This document shows positions 9,443 to 18,814 of a stretch of 64,000 nucleotides of DNA, one piece after another. The stretch's first letter is position 1, and the number at the start of each line of letters is the position of its first letter. The translations under genes were made by a program, and so were the position numbers. Source of the DNA: Acanthosepion pharaonis (taxonomy: Eukaryota > Mollusca > Cephalopoda > Sepiida > Sepiidae); assembly GCA_903632075.3 (NCBI GenBank), contig CAHIKZ030003465.1:66000-129999 (forward strand), in the 5' to 3' direction. The notes beneath the pieces are model-generated. The model saw only the letters and a list, made by a program, of their open reading frames with translations. It did no database searches and had not been told where the DNA came from.

Positions 9443-10160
9443 TGTAAATGCTGCTTGTGTACTATATTGAAGAGAATAATGTGACTGAGTGTTGAAGAGC
9501 ATTTAACATTTAAACATTATTGAATCAAGGAAAAACAATGAGAACACGATTTCTGTTTCAACGATAAAAATATATATTAAAATCAACAAATACAAAACAA
9601 TTTTGTAATGTGTGAATATTAAGTAGTTTCCATTTATCTGTTAGCTTGAATAAGATAAAATGTAATTAAGAATGTTTCTTGAATAGAATGTTCAATGTTC
9701 TATGTTGAAATAGAATGTTGCATTCAGGAGAACATCCTACAGTTAATTCAGTTGTGTGTTATTTGTATAACTAAAAAAGTGTTGGATTGTAACTTGGCTT
9801 ATACACAGAAAACGGATGGTGAAATGTAATTCAAGTTCTGTGTCTGTGTGTGCGTAGTGAGTAGAATCAATAATCTGTGTAGACGCGTGTGAGTAGCTGA
9901 ATTCTACTGTCTATTTTTGGAAAAAACAATGCTTTTATAACTATTCCTAGGATCCAGGAACAAAGGCGGGAGAATTGAACGAACACAGACAATATATGAT
10001 TGGATGAAAAATTAACCAATCGGTGATTTTCTAACAAAAGCATGTTTGCAAAATTCACGGCAGAAAAGTTGAGTGTGGTGACTGCGATTAGTAAAATGTC
10101 CTGTGGTAAACAGTATTTATTATTTAATCAATCACAGTTGAGAAAACTGTAGGCGTGGCA
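9443..10160 (-). repeat. 5' LTR of the CsRn1-like element
   Basis: This is the partner of the repeat at 4690-5401, in direct orientation. On the minus strand it lies upstream of gag and so is the 5' LTR, expected to carry the promoter. It may extend to 10181, where the minus strand would start with TG (TGTAGTGAC). No TATA box or other promoter element is claimed. Confidence 0.85.
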
Positions 10161-10336
10161 AACGTAGTAGTAGTCACTACACATGTTTATGCACATATGT
10201 ATATATATAGGGATATACATTTGTATATATGTTGTTACGAAGCCTCATCTAAATTTATTATGAAAGCTATATCAATGCTTATATTTTAGAAGCATTCTAA
10301 AATTAAGAACCCAGTAGTTTCAGAAAATGTGAAAAA

Positions 10337-12635
10337 AGTCCTGTCCATGACACCGGGCTGGACGGACGCGTTCGCTATAAAAGCGATAGTCCTGTGATGG
10401 TTATGTGAAAAAAAGGGTCCTGTCCAAGCCTTCGGGCTGGACGGAGGCGTTCGCTATAAATGCCATAGTCCTGTGATGGTTATGTGCAAAAAAGAGTCCT
10501 GTCCAAGCCTTCGGCCTGGAAGGACGCGTTCGCTATAAATGCGATAGTCCTGTGATGGTTATGTGAAAAAAACAGTCCTGTCCAAGCCATCGTGCTGAAT
10601 GGACGCGTTCGCTATAAATGCGGTAGTCCTGTGTTGGTTATGTGAAAAAAAGTCCAGTCCAAGCCATCGGGCTTTACGGACGCGTTGGCTATAAAAGCAA
10701 TAGTGCTGTAATGGTTATGTGAAAAAAGAGTCCTGTCCAAGCGTTCGGGCTGGACGGACGCGCTTTGCTATAAATGCGATAGTCCTGTGAAGGTTATGTG
10801 AAAAAAAGAGTCCTGTCCAAAGCCTTCGGGCTCAACGGATGCGTTCGCTATAAATGCAATAGTGCTGTGATGGTTATGTGAAAAAAAGTCCAGTCCAAGC
10901 CATCGGGCTTTACGGACGCGTTGGCTATAAAAGCAATAGTGCTGTAATGGTTATGTGAAAAAAAGAGTCCTGTCCAAGCCTTTGGCTGGACGGACGCGTT
11001 CGCTATAAATGCGATAGTCCTGTGATGTTATGTGAAAAAGGAGTCCTGTCCAAGCTTTCGGGCCGGACGGACGCGTTCGCTATGAATGCCATAGTCCTGT
11101 GATGGTTATGTGCAAAAAAGTGTCCTGTCCAAGCCTTCGGTCTAGACCGACGCGTTTGTTATAAATGCAATAGTGCTGTGATGGTTATGTGAAAAAAAAG
11201 AGTCCTGTGCCAGCATTTTTGGCTGGACGGACGCGTTCGCTATAAATGCGATAGTCCTGTGATGGTTATGTGAAAAAAAGTGTCCTGTCCAAGCCTTCGG
11301 GCTGAACGGACGCGTTCGCTATAAATGCGATAGTCCTGTGATGGTTATGTGAAAAAAAGAGTCCTGTACAATCCTTCGGGCTGGACGGACGGGTTCGCTA
11401 TAAATGCAATAGACCTGTGATGGTGATGTGCAAAAAGAGTCCTGTCTAAGCCTTCGGTCTGGACGGACGCGTTCGCTATAAATGCGATAGTCCTGTGATG
11501 GTTATAGGAAAAAAAGAGACTTGTCCAATCCTTCGGGCTGTACGGACGCGTTCGCTATAAATGCGATAGTCCTGTGATGGTTATGTGCAAAAATGTGTCC
11601 TGTCCAACCCTTCGGTCTGGACCGACGCGTTCGTTAAAAATCCAATAGTGCTGTGATTGTTATGTGAAAAAAAGAGTCCTGTCCCAGCCTTCGGGCTGGA
11701 CGGACGCGTTTGCTATAAATGCGATAGTCCTGGGATGGGCATGTGAAAAAAAGCGTCCTGTCCAAGACTTCGGCTGGACGGACGTGTTCGATATAAATGC
11801 GATAGTCCTGTGATGGATATGTGAAAAAAACTCCTGTCTAAGCCTTCGGGCTGGACGGACGCGTTCGTTATGAATGCGATAGTCCTGTGATGGTTATGTG
11901 AAAAAAAGATTCCTGTCCAAGCCATCGGGATGGACGCGTTCGCTATAAATGCGATAGTCCTGTGATGGTTATGTGAAAAAATAGTCCTGTCCATGCACTC
12001 GGGCAGTACGGACGCGTTCGCTATAAATGCGATAGTCCGGTGAAGTTTATGTGAAATAAAGAGTCCCGTCCAAGCCTTAGGGCTGGACGGACGAGTTCAC
12101 TATGAATGCGATAGTCCTGTGATGGTTATGTGAAAAAAAGAATCCTGTCCAAATCTTTGGGCTAGCGATCGTCCTGTGATAGTTATATAAAAAAAGAGAC
12201 CTGTCTTTGCCTTCGGGCAGGACGGACGCGTTCGCTATATATTCGATAGTCCTGCAATGGTTATTTGAAAAAAAAGAGTCCTGTCCAAGCGTTCGAGCTG
12301 AATGGACACGTTCGCTATAAATGCGATAGTCCTGTGAGGGTTATATGAAATAAAGAGTCCTGTCCAAAGCCTTCGGTTTGGACGGACGCGTTCGCTATAA
12401 ATGCGATAGACCTGTGATGGTTATGTGAAAAAAAGGAGTCCTGTCCAAGCCGTCGGGCTGGACGGACGCGTTCGCTATAAATGATATAGTCCTGTGATGG
12501 ATATGTGAAAAAAAGAGTCCTGTCCAAGCCTTCGTGGTGAACGGATGCGTTCGCTATAAATAGGATAGTCCTGTGATGGTTACGTGAAAAAAAGAATCCT
12601 GTCCAAGCGTTCGGGCTGAACGGACGCATTCGCTA
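10337..12635. repeat. Minisatellite, about 29 units of about 79 bp, hairpin-forming
   Basis: The unit begins gtcctgtccaagccttcggg, continues ctggacggacgcgttcgcta and ends in gatggttatgtg plus an A-run. Units vary by substitutions and A-run length. The head GTCCaAGCC-TTCG-GGCTGGAC is an inverted repeat with a TTCG loop closed by C and G; as RNA this is the very stable UUCG tetraloop. Many units keep the stem (for example near 10430, 10740 and 11290) while others have lost it. Open frames on the minus strand (11713-11994, 12315-12629) are translations of the repeat and are not treated as genes. The array passes straight into the 219-bp satellite at about 12636. Confidence 0.9.
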
Positions 12636-13611
12636 TAGCTGTTTGAGCTACTTTTTCAACGTTTTCAAGGCTTACTTCAAAATTTAAATAACTTTGTGGA
12701 AACCTTATAAAATCAATGAAATTATAGATAAACGATATATAATCGATCAAAACATATTGATTTTAACTAGTTTCTAAAGTTTTGACATTATTACATGCAA
12801 AAAAAATTTTATGTTTTACAAAGTTTTAAATTACATAGTGATTTACGTGCAAAAAGCAAGCTGTTTGAGCTACTTGCAAAAAAAAAACTTCAAGAAATTT
12901 CAACGTTTTCAAGGTTTACTTTTTAAAAAATTTAAATAACTTTGTGGAAACCTTATAAAATCAATGAAATTATAGATAAACGATATATAATCGATCAAAA
13001 CATATTGATTTTAACTAGTTTCTAAAGTTTTGACACAGTTACATTAAAAATTTTATGTTTTACAAAGTTTTAAAATACATAGTGATTTACGTGCAAAAGC
13101 AAGCTACTTTTTCAACGTTTTCAAGGCTTACTTCAAAATTTAAATAACTTTGTGGAAACCTTATAAAATCAATGAAATTATAGATAAACGATATATAATC
13201 GATCAAAACATATTGATTTTAACTAGTTTCTAAAATTTTTTACATTAAAAATTTTAACAAAGTTTTATAATTTGTGATTTACGTGCAAAAGCAAGTTGTT
13301 TGAGCTACTTTTTTCAACGTTTTCAAAAACTTCAAAATTTAAATAACTTTGTGGAAACCTTATAAAATCAATGAAATTATAGATAAACGATATATAATCG
13401 ATCAAAACATATTGATTTTAACTAGTTTCTAAAGTTTTGACACAGTTACATTAAAAATTTTATGTTTTACAAAGTTTTACAATACATAGTGATTTGCAAA
13501 AGCAAGCTGTTTGAGCTACTTTTCAACGTTTTCAAGGCTTACTTCAAAATTTAAATTTTGGAAACCTTATAAAATCAATGAAATTATAGATAAACGATAT
13601 ATAATCGATCA
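12636..13611 (-). repeat. 219-bp satellite, left array, four to five monomers, inverted
   Basis: The monomers are the reverse complement of those at 31990-59904. Starts are recognisable at about 12640, 12859, 13090, 13296 and 13506 by (gc)tgtttgagctact or its remains. They form a variant set: they read ttgagctac where the right-hand arrays (reverse complemented) read ttggactag, gaaaccttataaaatc instead of gaaaacattataaagtc, and cgatatataatcg instead of cggtatgtaatcg. Later monomers are shortened. The array ends abruptly against the Gypsy element at about 13612. Confidence 0.9.
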
Positions 13612-13695
13612 AATTCTTTTCTTCAACTGGTTAATGTGCCGTTTGTGTGTAAATTTGTTTCCTTGTATAATGTATACCATATCCCCAAATGTTTT

Positions 13696-15099
13696 TTATG
13701 ACCCCTGGTTCCCATGATGTTGCATTATTTGTATAATTTTTGAAAAAATTTTTTCATTAATGTTAAATTTTCGCCTGGGAACCATAGCGACTGTTGAGTG
13801 TACCTTATTTTCTGGTATCAATTTGTCAAAAACCGATCTGACCTTTCTTGCGAACATTAGTTCCGCAGGTGATAGGCTTGATGGGGCAGATTTATTCGGG
13901 GTAATTCGGTACACTTGCAGGAACAGCTGTAACGCCTTTCTAGTCGGGGTACCTGTTGCTTTCCTAAGAGCTCTTTTCAGTGTATCGACGAACCTTTTGG
14001 ATAGTCCGTTGCTGCGTGGGTGATACGGAGGAATCCTCACGTGATCAACTTGGAAATTTTGGCAGAATTCTGTGAATTGGGTACCGTTGTCACTAACAAC
14101 AGTATCTACCACCCCAAACCTTGCAAATAATTCATGTAATTTGTTTATTGTATTTTGAGATGTTGGCCTCTTCATTTGAAAAACTTCGGGCCATTTACTA
14201 AAACTGTCGACTACGACCAAATAATGCCATCCGTCAATTGGACCCGCAAAATCAATGTGAATCCTTGACCATGGCCTGTCGGTTTTTGGCCATGGCTTCT
14301 GTAAAATTTGTGGTGATTTTGATGCCAAAATGCAGCCTTTACATCTGCCGACCATAGACGCGATGTCGTTGTCCATACCTGGCCAGTAGACGTATGCTCT
14401 CATGAGGCTCTTCATCCTATTTATGCCCGGGTGACCAGCATGAAAGTCTTTCAGTATTCTTTTTTGAAGTGTGTTAGGGATTACCACCCTTTCACTGTAT
14501 AATAGCACATTATCGCACAGAGAGAATGTCTTTTGAATTTTTTCATCTTTACTGGCTAGCTTATTTTTTACTTCTATTATATATTTGTCTTTTTCTGCTT
14601 CTTTTTTGATGTCCTTAAGCGATACTGGTAATTCTCGTATTGCGTTTGCCAAATTTTCTTCAACCTCATCCTCTGCTCTGAGGGAAGCGATTACAGTATC
14701 CTCTAAAGGTTCTGTTGTTTTTGGGATGAGTCTTGATAGCCCATCTGCGTGACCAATTTTGTGGGTGGACAAATATTGTATTCTGAAATTATAATTTAAT
14801 AAAATTGTCCCCCACCTAAGCAATCTATTTGCGGTGTAAGTTGGCAGACCCTTTTTTGAGCCGAATATCGTTACCAGAGGCTTGTGGTCTGTCTGTAATG
14901 AAAAAAACCGTCCATGTATGTATCGATGGAATTTTGTTACAGCGAAGATAATCGCCAATGCCTCTTTCTCAATTTGTGAATAATTTCGTTCAGCAGGTAG
15001 TAGCGATCTGCTTGCATGAGCGATCGGTCGAACTTTTCCATTCTTCCACTTGTGCAATATGCACGCACCTACGCCGTGTGTACTGGCATCGCTCGCCAC
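13696..15099 (-). CDS. pol: Gypsy Pol, RNase H and integrase part
   Basis: An uninterrupted 467-residue frame. RNase H occupies about residues 1-125 (MASDASTHGVG, EKEALAIIF, LQTDHKPLV, GHADGLSRL), with its acidic residues present. The integrase zinc finger (H-x3-H and C-x2-C: HAGHPGINR, CKGC) is at about residues 218-256. The catalytic core follows with HIDFAGP and VSDNGTQF. The third catalytic residue is changed: the motif NG(Q/L)xERFVD reads NGLSKRFVD, so K stands for E at 13996-13998 (codon AAA; a single base change from GAA). This integrase is expected to be inactive. The frame is in fact the continuation of the RT segment at 15119-15910 and starts inside RNase H, so its first ATG is not a true start. 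Confidence 0.85.
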   Translation of the reverse strand: MASDASTHGVGACILHKWKNGKVRPIAHASRSLLPAERNYSQIEKEALAIIFAVTKFHRYIHGRFFSLQTDHKPLVTIFGSKKGLPTYTANRLLRWGTILLNYNFRIQYLSTHKIGHADGLSRLIPKTTEPLEDTVIASLRAEDEVEENLANAIRELPVSLKDIKKEAEKDKYIIEVKNKLASKDEKIQKTFSLCDNVLLYSERVVIPNTLQKRILKDFHAGHPGINRMKSLMRAYVYWPGMDNDIASMVGRCKGCILASKSPQILQKPWPKTDRPWSRIHIDFAGPIDGWHYLVVVDSFSKWPEVFQMKRPTSQNTINKLHELFARFGVVDTVVSDNGTQFTEFCQNFQVDHVRIPPYHPRSNGLSKRFVDTLKRALRKATGTPTRKALQLFLQVYRITPNKSAPSSLSPAELMFARKVRSVFDKLIPENKVHSTVAMVPRRKFNINEKIFSKIIQIMQHHGNQGS

Positions 15100-15118
15100 G
15101 ATGATATCTACCTTTGGA

Positions 15119-15910
15119 TCAAAATGTACAAGAAATAGATCTGAAGTTAATTTTTCTTTTAAATCCTTGAATGCTTGCTCGCATTCTTTTGTCCAAATCC
15201 AAGGTTTTTCTTTTTTTTAGTAGATCGTTAAGGGGAGCTCGTAGAATGTGGAGGTCTGGGATAAAGTCCTGGTAATATGACACCAAGCCTAAAAAACTTT
15301 GTAGGGATTTAATATCCTTTGGCTCAGGCATATTTTTTATTGCTGAAGCTCGACTTTTATCTGGCTTTTTCCCTTCTTTATTCACTATATGTCCCAGATA
15401 CTTGATCTCTTCCAGGAGAAAATCGCATTTGTTTTCTTTCACTCGAAATCCATATCTTCTTAACCTTTCGAAAACTTTGCGTAAATGGTGTTTGTGTTCA
15501 TCCACCGATTCACTTTTTACAAGAATATCGTCGAGATATGCTATTGTGTAGTCTAACCCGGATAACATCGTATCCATAATTTTCTGGAATATTGCGGGTG
15601 CTGTCTTCACCCCGAACGGTAAACGTTCGTATCTAAACAAGCCTTTATGTGTGTTAATACATAGTAACTTTGCACTTTCGTTATCCATGGGTACTTGCAA
15701 GTATGCCTCGCTAAGATCTATTTTCGAAAAGATTTTTCCGCCATTTAACTTTGCGAACACTTCTTCGGGACTTGGTAGTGGGTAGTGAAACTCTTCTATT
15801 GCGTCGTTTAACCCGGTTGAAAAATCGGCGCAGACGCGAATTTCGCCCGACTTCTTCTTTACGTAGACAGCCGGAGCTGCCCAGTCACTGTATTCTGTTT
15901 TCGAGATCAC
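15119..15910 (-). CDS. pol: Gypsy Pol, reverse transcriptase part
   Basis: A 263-residue frame. RT motifs run in order: WAAPAVYVKKKSGEIRVCAD, FSKIDLSEAYLQVPMD, FRYERLPFGVKTAPAIFQKI, catalytic YLDD at 15527-15538, and KYLGHIVNKEG with FLGLVSYYQDFIP in the connection. The palm and thumb are intact over this length. It runs out of frame near 15200, where a T-run (15208-15219) sits, just before RNase H. The segment lies between protease (15942 onward) and RNase H, as expected for Ty3/Gypsy Pol. Confidence 0.85.
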   Translation of the reverse strand: MISKTEYSDWAAPAVYVKKKSGEIRVCADFSTGLNDAIEEFHYPLPSPEEVFAKLNGGKIFSKIDLSEAYLQVPMDNESAKLLCINTHKGLFRYERLPFGVKTAPAIFQKIMDTMLSGLDYTIAYLDDILVKSESVDEHKHHLRKVFERLRRYGFRVKENKCDFLLEEIKYLGHIVNKEGKKPDKSRASAIKNMPEPKDIKSLQSFLGLVSYYQDFIPDLHILRAPLNDLLKKRKTLDLDKRMRASIQGFKRKINFRSISCTF

Positions 15911-15941
15911 ACCAATTCTCGTTAGTCTTTCGAGTTCTTGA

Positions 15942-16424
15942 TCAATTTTCTCTAATGCGGCAAAAGGGATGCTTCGCTTTTTTTAAAAAAATTGGTTGGA
16001 TATTTTTCTTCAGCTGTATTTTTGCTGATGCTTCAGTGCAACGTCCAAGTCCTTCAGCAAAAACTTCGGGGAATTCCGTTTTCAATTCTGCTTGTAGATT
16101 TTTTATATGGTCTTTGCTTTCATTAATGTTGTGGCAAAAAGAACTAATGGGCACGTCCCATAGGTTGAACTTAGTGATTGCGTCAGTCCCAAACAGGTTG
16201 TTTGTGTCTTTCATTACAAACATTTTCATTTTTATCGACTTATTGTTGAAAGTTATATTTACCCATATTTCCCCTTCAAATTTTATCTTTTTTCCAGTTA
16301 CCGTCCTGGCTATTTTGTTGGATTTTAGCAACGTTGGTTTTCCTAGATTTTTCCATGTTTGCGTGTTAATGATTGAAATGTCAGATCCTGAATCTAGTTG
16401 CATTTTTACCTTCTTGTTGTACAT
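15942..16424 (-). CDS. pol: Gypsy Pol, aspartic protease part
   Basis: The frame begins MYNKKVKMQLDSGSDISIIN, in which DSGSD is the catalytic aspartate motif (DSG in place of DTG). It is followed by the typical region through NLFGTDAITKFNL. The last 50 residues (AELKTEFPEVFAEGLGRCTE onward) are the lead-in to RT. A shift at about 15950-15985, at a run of A/T, separates it from the RT frame. The protease would cut Gag and Pol after assembly. Confidence 0.8.
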   Translation of the reverse strand: MYNKKVKMQLDSGSDISIINTQTWKNLGKPTLLKSNKIARTVTGKKIKFEGEIWVNITFNNKSIKMKMFVMKDTNNLFGTDAITKFNLWDVPISSFCHNINESKDHIKNLQAELKTEFPEVFAEGLGRCTEASAKIQLKKNIQPIFLKKAKHPFCRIREN

Positions 16425-16449
16425 TTTACATGAAGGTATTTTCGAATAT

Positions 16450-17545
16450 TCAGGTCTTGATCTTCGTCTGACTTGGTAACTTTTTTCGACTTCTGTTTAA
16501 TTTTCTACACTTTGACATCTTATGTCCTACTTTTTTGCAATTTCTGCACGCTTTATTTTTATATGGGCAGTCATTGTACCAGTGCCACTGGCCACATCCA
16601 TAACATGCACTCGGAGGGGTTTTTTTTCTATAGCCTCTGTTCGTTCTTGTAGTAGGATACCACTTCCGTTCCGGCGATGGAGAACTGAAACTAGTCTTCC
16701 TATATACTTTCTTCACATTTGCGATAGCAGTTTCTTCTATTTTTTCTGAATCTTGCTTAATGCTTTCGCATTGCTGACAGTACTCAGCTAGCTTTTGTAG
16801 TGTCATGTTTTGGTCATTTTCTAGTTTTGTTAAAATGCGTCTTCGCATTTCACTACCTTTTTTAGACACTAAGCCTAGCACGAATATTAGACACTTGAAA
16901 TTGTCTGCCGATAATTTGGACAAGCGAAAATCGTCACACGTCTTATTTACGATTGACGCGAACGTTGTGTAATCTCTCCTCCTCGCTTTTTTGGATATTC
17001 AGGCATTTCCACCTTTTGTGAAATAATGAAAATCTGGGATAGAAAAAAAGCTCTTTTAATAATTCAATTGCTTCATCGAATTTTAAATCTCTTGTCTTTT
17101 TGGGTAATATAAAATCTGTAAACTTGTTGTGTTCTGCCGTTCCCAGTTTTCGTAGCAATAATCTTATTTTTTTTCATCTGTCCATGTTTGGCAATCAACT
17201 TCATAAAAATCCTGATATCTATGGTAGTATCTTTCGAAAGTCTTTTCCTCTTCTGGGTTATAAGTAAAACTTTCGATCGTTGACCATATTGTGTCTTGGG
17301 GAAAAATATTTTCATCCGAGTCTTTCTGCTTGGACAGTATAGCTTTATGTATAAGTTCAGCCATTGCTAACTGTTTCTTTTCATTTTCTTCTTGTATTTT
17401 GTGTAGTTCCAGAAATCGTTTTGCGTTTTTTTTTTTTGCTCTTTCTGAAATTTAAGTTGTTCTTTCTGAAACGTTCTTCACTCTCTTGCTGTCTTTGCAT
17501 CTGATACTTAATGAGTTCCAGCATAGTTGATTGAAATTGCTCCAT
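16450..17545 (-). pseudogene. gag: Gypsy Gag (three frame segments)
   Basis: Translation starts at the ATG at 17545 (MEQFQSTMLELIKYQMQRQQ), the same start as the partial copy at 1-74. The frame then shifts near 17420-17440 (T-run), 17160 and 16980. Middle parts are visible at 17364-17164 (MAELIHKAILSKQKDSDENI) and 17158-16943 (MLRKLGTAEHNKFTDFILPK). The C-terminal part, 16923-16450, has two CCHC knuckles, CYGCGQWHWYNDC and CRNCKKVGHKMSKC, for RNA binding, then a basic tail. Several breaks coincide with homopolymers and could be sequencing errors. Confidence 0.75.
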
Positions 17546-17836
17546 GATTATTATGTGTGTAGAGAAAAAAAAAAAAAAAAATGTGTTTTTTTTTTTTTTT
17601 TTTTCTGGGGGGGCAAAAAATTCAAATTTTCTGGCACGACAATTTTTTTTTTTTTTTTTTTTTAGCACAAAAATTGGTTATTATAGCTTCCAATTTAATC
17701 AATAAGTTAATGTCTAACTTACAGTTTTTCTTTTTGTCGATAACTTGTAATCCTTTTGCTGTAAATGCTTGAACTCTTTTAAAATTTTTCCGTGTTGGAA
17801 ATCGGTTATTATTTCTGTTCGAAGCCAAGTCGCCAC
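17546..17836 (-). other. Gypsy untranslated leader with candidate primer-binding site
   Basis: The sequence between gag and the LTR remnant is rich in A and T runs. At its upstream end the minus strand reads TGGCGACTTGGCTTCGAAC (17836-17818), placed where a primer-binding site would be; TGGCGAC is a common start for such sites, but I cannot name the tRNA. The leader matches 75-355 in the other copy, which loses similarity just before this site. Confidence 0.5.
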
Positions 17837-18037
17837 TGTTGAGATGTTGTGAGTTGAGAGTTTCCGTGTGGGTGTATGAATTAAGACAAACACAGTTGTA
17901 GAGGAAAATACTGGTATATTCATAAACGCAATTAACAATAGAGTGATTAATAGAACGAAGGTTGGTTAGTACGAACATATCCAAAGTCTATAGTCCAACG
18001 GTATGTACCGGGTAAGCTTATCTGGACTGCTCACGCT
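17837..18037 (-). repeat. Remnant of the Gypsy 5' LTR
   Basis: From TG at 17837 (tgttgagatgttgtgag) to about 18037 the sequence matches nothing else in the window. Its place directly upstream of the leader makes it the inner part of the 5' LTR. It is cut by the (TC)n tract and LINE copy A at 18040. With no 3' LTR in the window its full length is unknown. Confidence 0.5.
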
Positions 18038-18051
18038 GACTCTCTCTCTCT

Positions 18052-18814
18052 GACGCAATATTTATTTGCATTAAAAAATACAAAATGTGGCACAAGGCCA
18101 AAAAGGGGATGGGGAATGACGGTCTTCATCTGTCTTAAATCTAAACTTAGCTAGTCGCAGACACTGACCCAAACATACCAACAATAATCCAATCACCAAA
18201 ACAACACATTCACTCCTACCTTTCTTACTACGTCCACCATAATACCTCAGTTTCTCTATGAAGTCCTAACTAGTCCCCCTTATTTACAAATATTGTTCAT
18301 GGGGGAGGGTCATAAAATAACAACTTTTTAAAATCCCCAAATGAATATTTACAAAATGAATTAATTATTTACAATAAAACTAAACAAAACTGAGTTAGTA
18401 ATAAAACCCCCCACAAACTATGAATGTGGCAGAAATATCAGTTAACCGGACGAAATCGATGCGGGACTAAGAAAATAAGAACACATTCAAACCATCAAGC
18501 ATTCACACAAACACTCACTCATTCATACACAACAACAAATACGAAAACACACACACGAAACGAAAGGCGCCCCACATCCACCAGAAAACTGACATCACTA
18601 ACCACCTAACGAGGGAGGGGATGGGGAATTAAACAAAAGTAAAAAAATAGGGACAGAAATAAAAGGGACCAATGAGCTTACATACCCTAGCTAAGTTAAC
18701 CGGGAAAAAAAAAAAAAAAAAAAAACTAAAATTTCAAAACGAAAAAAAACCTAGTCTAGCCTAATATCTGGGTGGGTTGCCTATGTTCAACCCTGTTAGG
18801 ACAAAATTCTGTAC
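18052..18814 (-). other. LINE copy A, 3' untranslated region
   Basis: About 760 bp, mostly conserved with copies B (25118-25874), C and D. A stem GGGTTG/CAACCC lies at 18774-18793, just after the ORF2 stop. A candidate polyadenylation signal, AATAAA, is at 18062-18067 on the minus strand near the end. An A-run at 18703-18724 varies between copies. The plus-strand open frame at 18424-18609 is low-complexity and repeats in copy B; it is not called a gene. Confidence 0.7.

Larger units (their letters stand above)
4690..10160 (-). mobile_element. CsRn1-clade Ty3/Gypsy LTR retrotransposon, two LTRs, decayed
   Basis: Direct repeats at 4690-5401 and 9443-10160 bracket a minus-strand gag-pol region, with gag at high coordinates and integrase at low ones. 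The 5' LTR is therefore the right-hand repeat. The Gag knuckle is of the CHCC kind that marks the CsRn1/Kabuki clade, and the primer site resembles tRNA-Trp, the usual CsRn1 primer. Order is protease, RT, RNase H, integrase. Coding parts are broken by stops and frame changes, and the two LTRs differ at many positions, so this is an old copy. I see no matching target-site duplication (taaat on the left; aacgt, or catgt if the LTR is longer, on the right). Outer ends are uncertain by about 25 bp. Confidence 0.85.
13612..18037 (-). mobile_element. Ty3/Gypsy element of the K02A2.6 type, 3' end lost
   Basis: Minus-strand order is LTR remnant (17837-18037), leader, gag (from ATG 17545), protease, RT, RNase H and integrase, ending at 13696. 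The RNase H/integrase wording (ADASTHGVGACI, HASRSLLPAERNYSQIEKEA) is close to the C. elegans K02A2.6 class of Gypsy proteins. No 3' LTR exists: satellite begins about 80 bp beyond the last integrase codon. The 5' LTR is cut by LINE copy A at about 18040. Frames are broken mainly between gag segments. Confidence 0.85.

Noticed and set aside
11713..12629. Minus-strand frames with repeating HNHHRTIAFIANASV-like units, as if a repeat protein
   Set aside because: They are translations of the 79-bp minisatellite. Unit length is not a multiple of three and varies, so frames open and close by chance.
10337..12635. Hammerhead ribozyme in the minisatellite (ctgtgatg followed by gtgaaaa looked suggestive)
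   Set aside because: The required core CUGAUGA...GAAA with three helices is not present; ctgtgatgg does not fit the conserved core.
18424..18609. Plus-strand frame in the LINE 3' UTR, repeated at 25489 and similar at 36958 and 60227
   Set aside because: Low-complexity (TH)n-rich translation of a conserved untranslated region, antisense to the element; no start context or domain.
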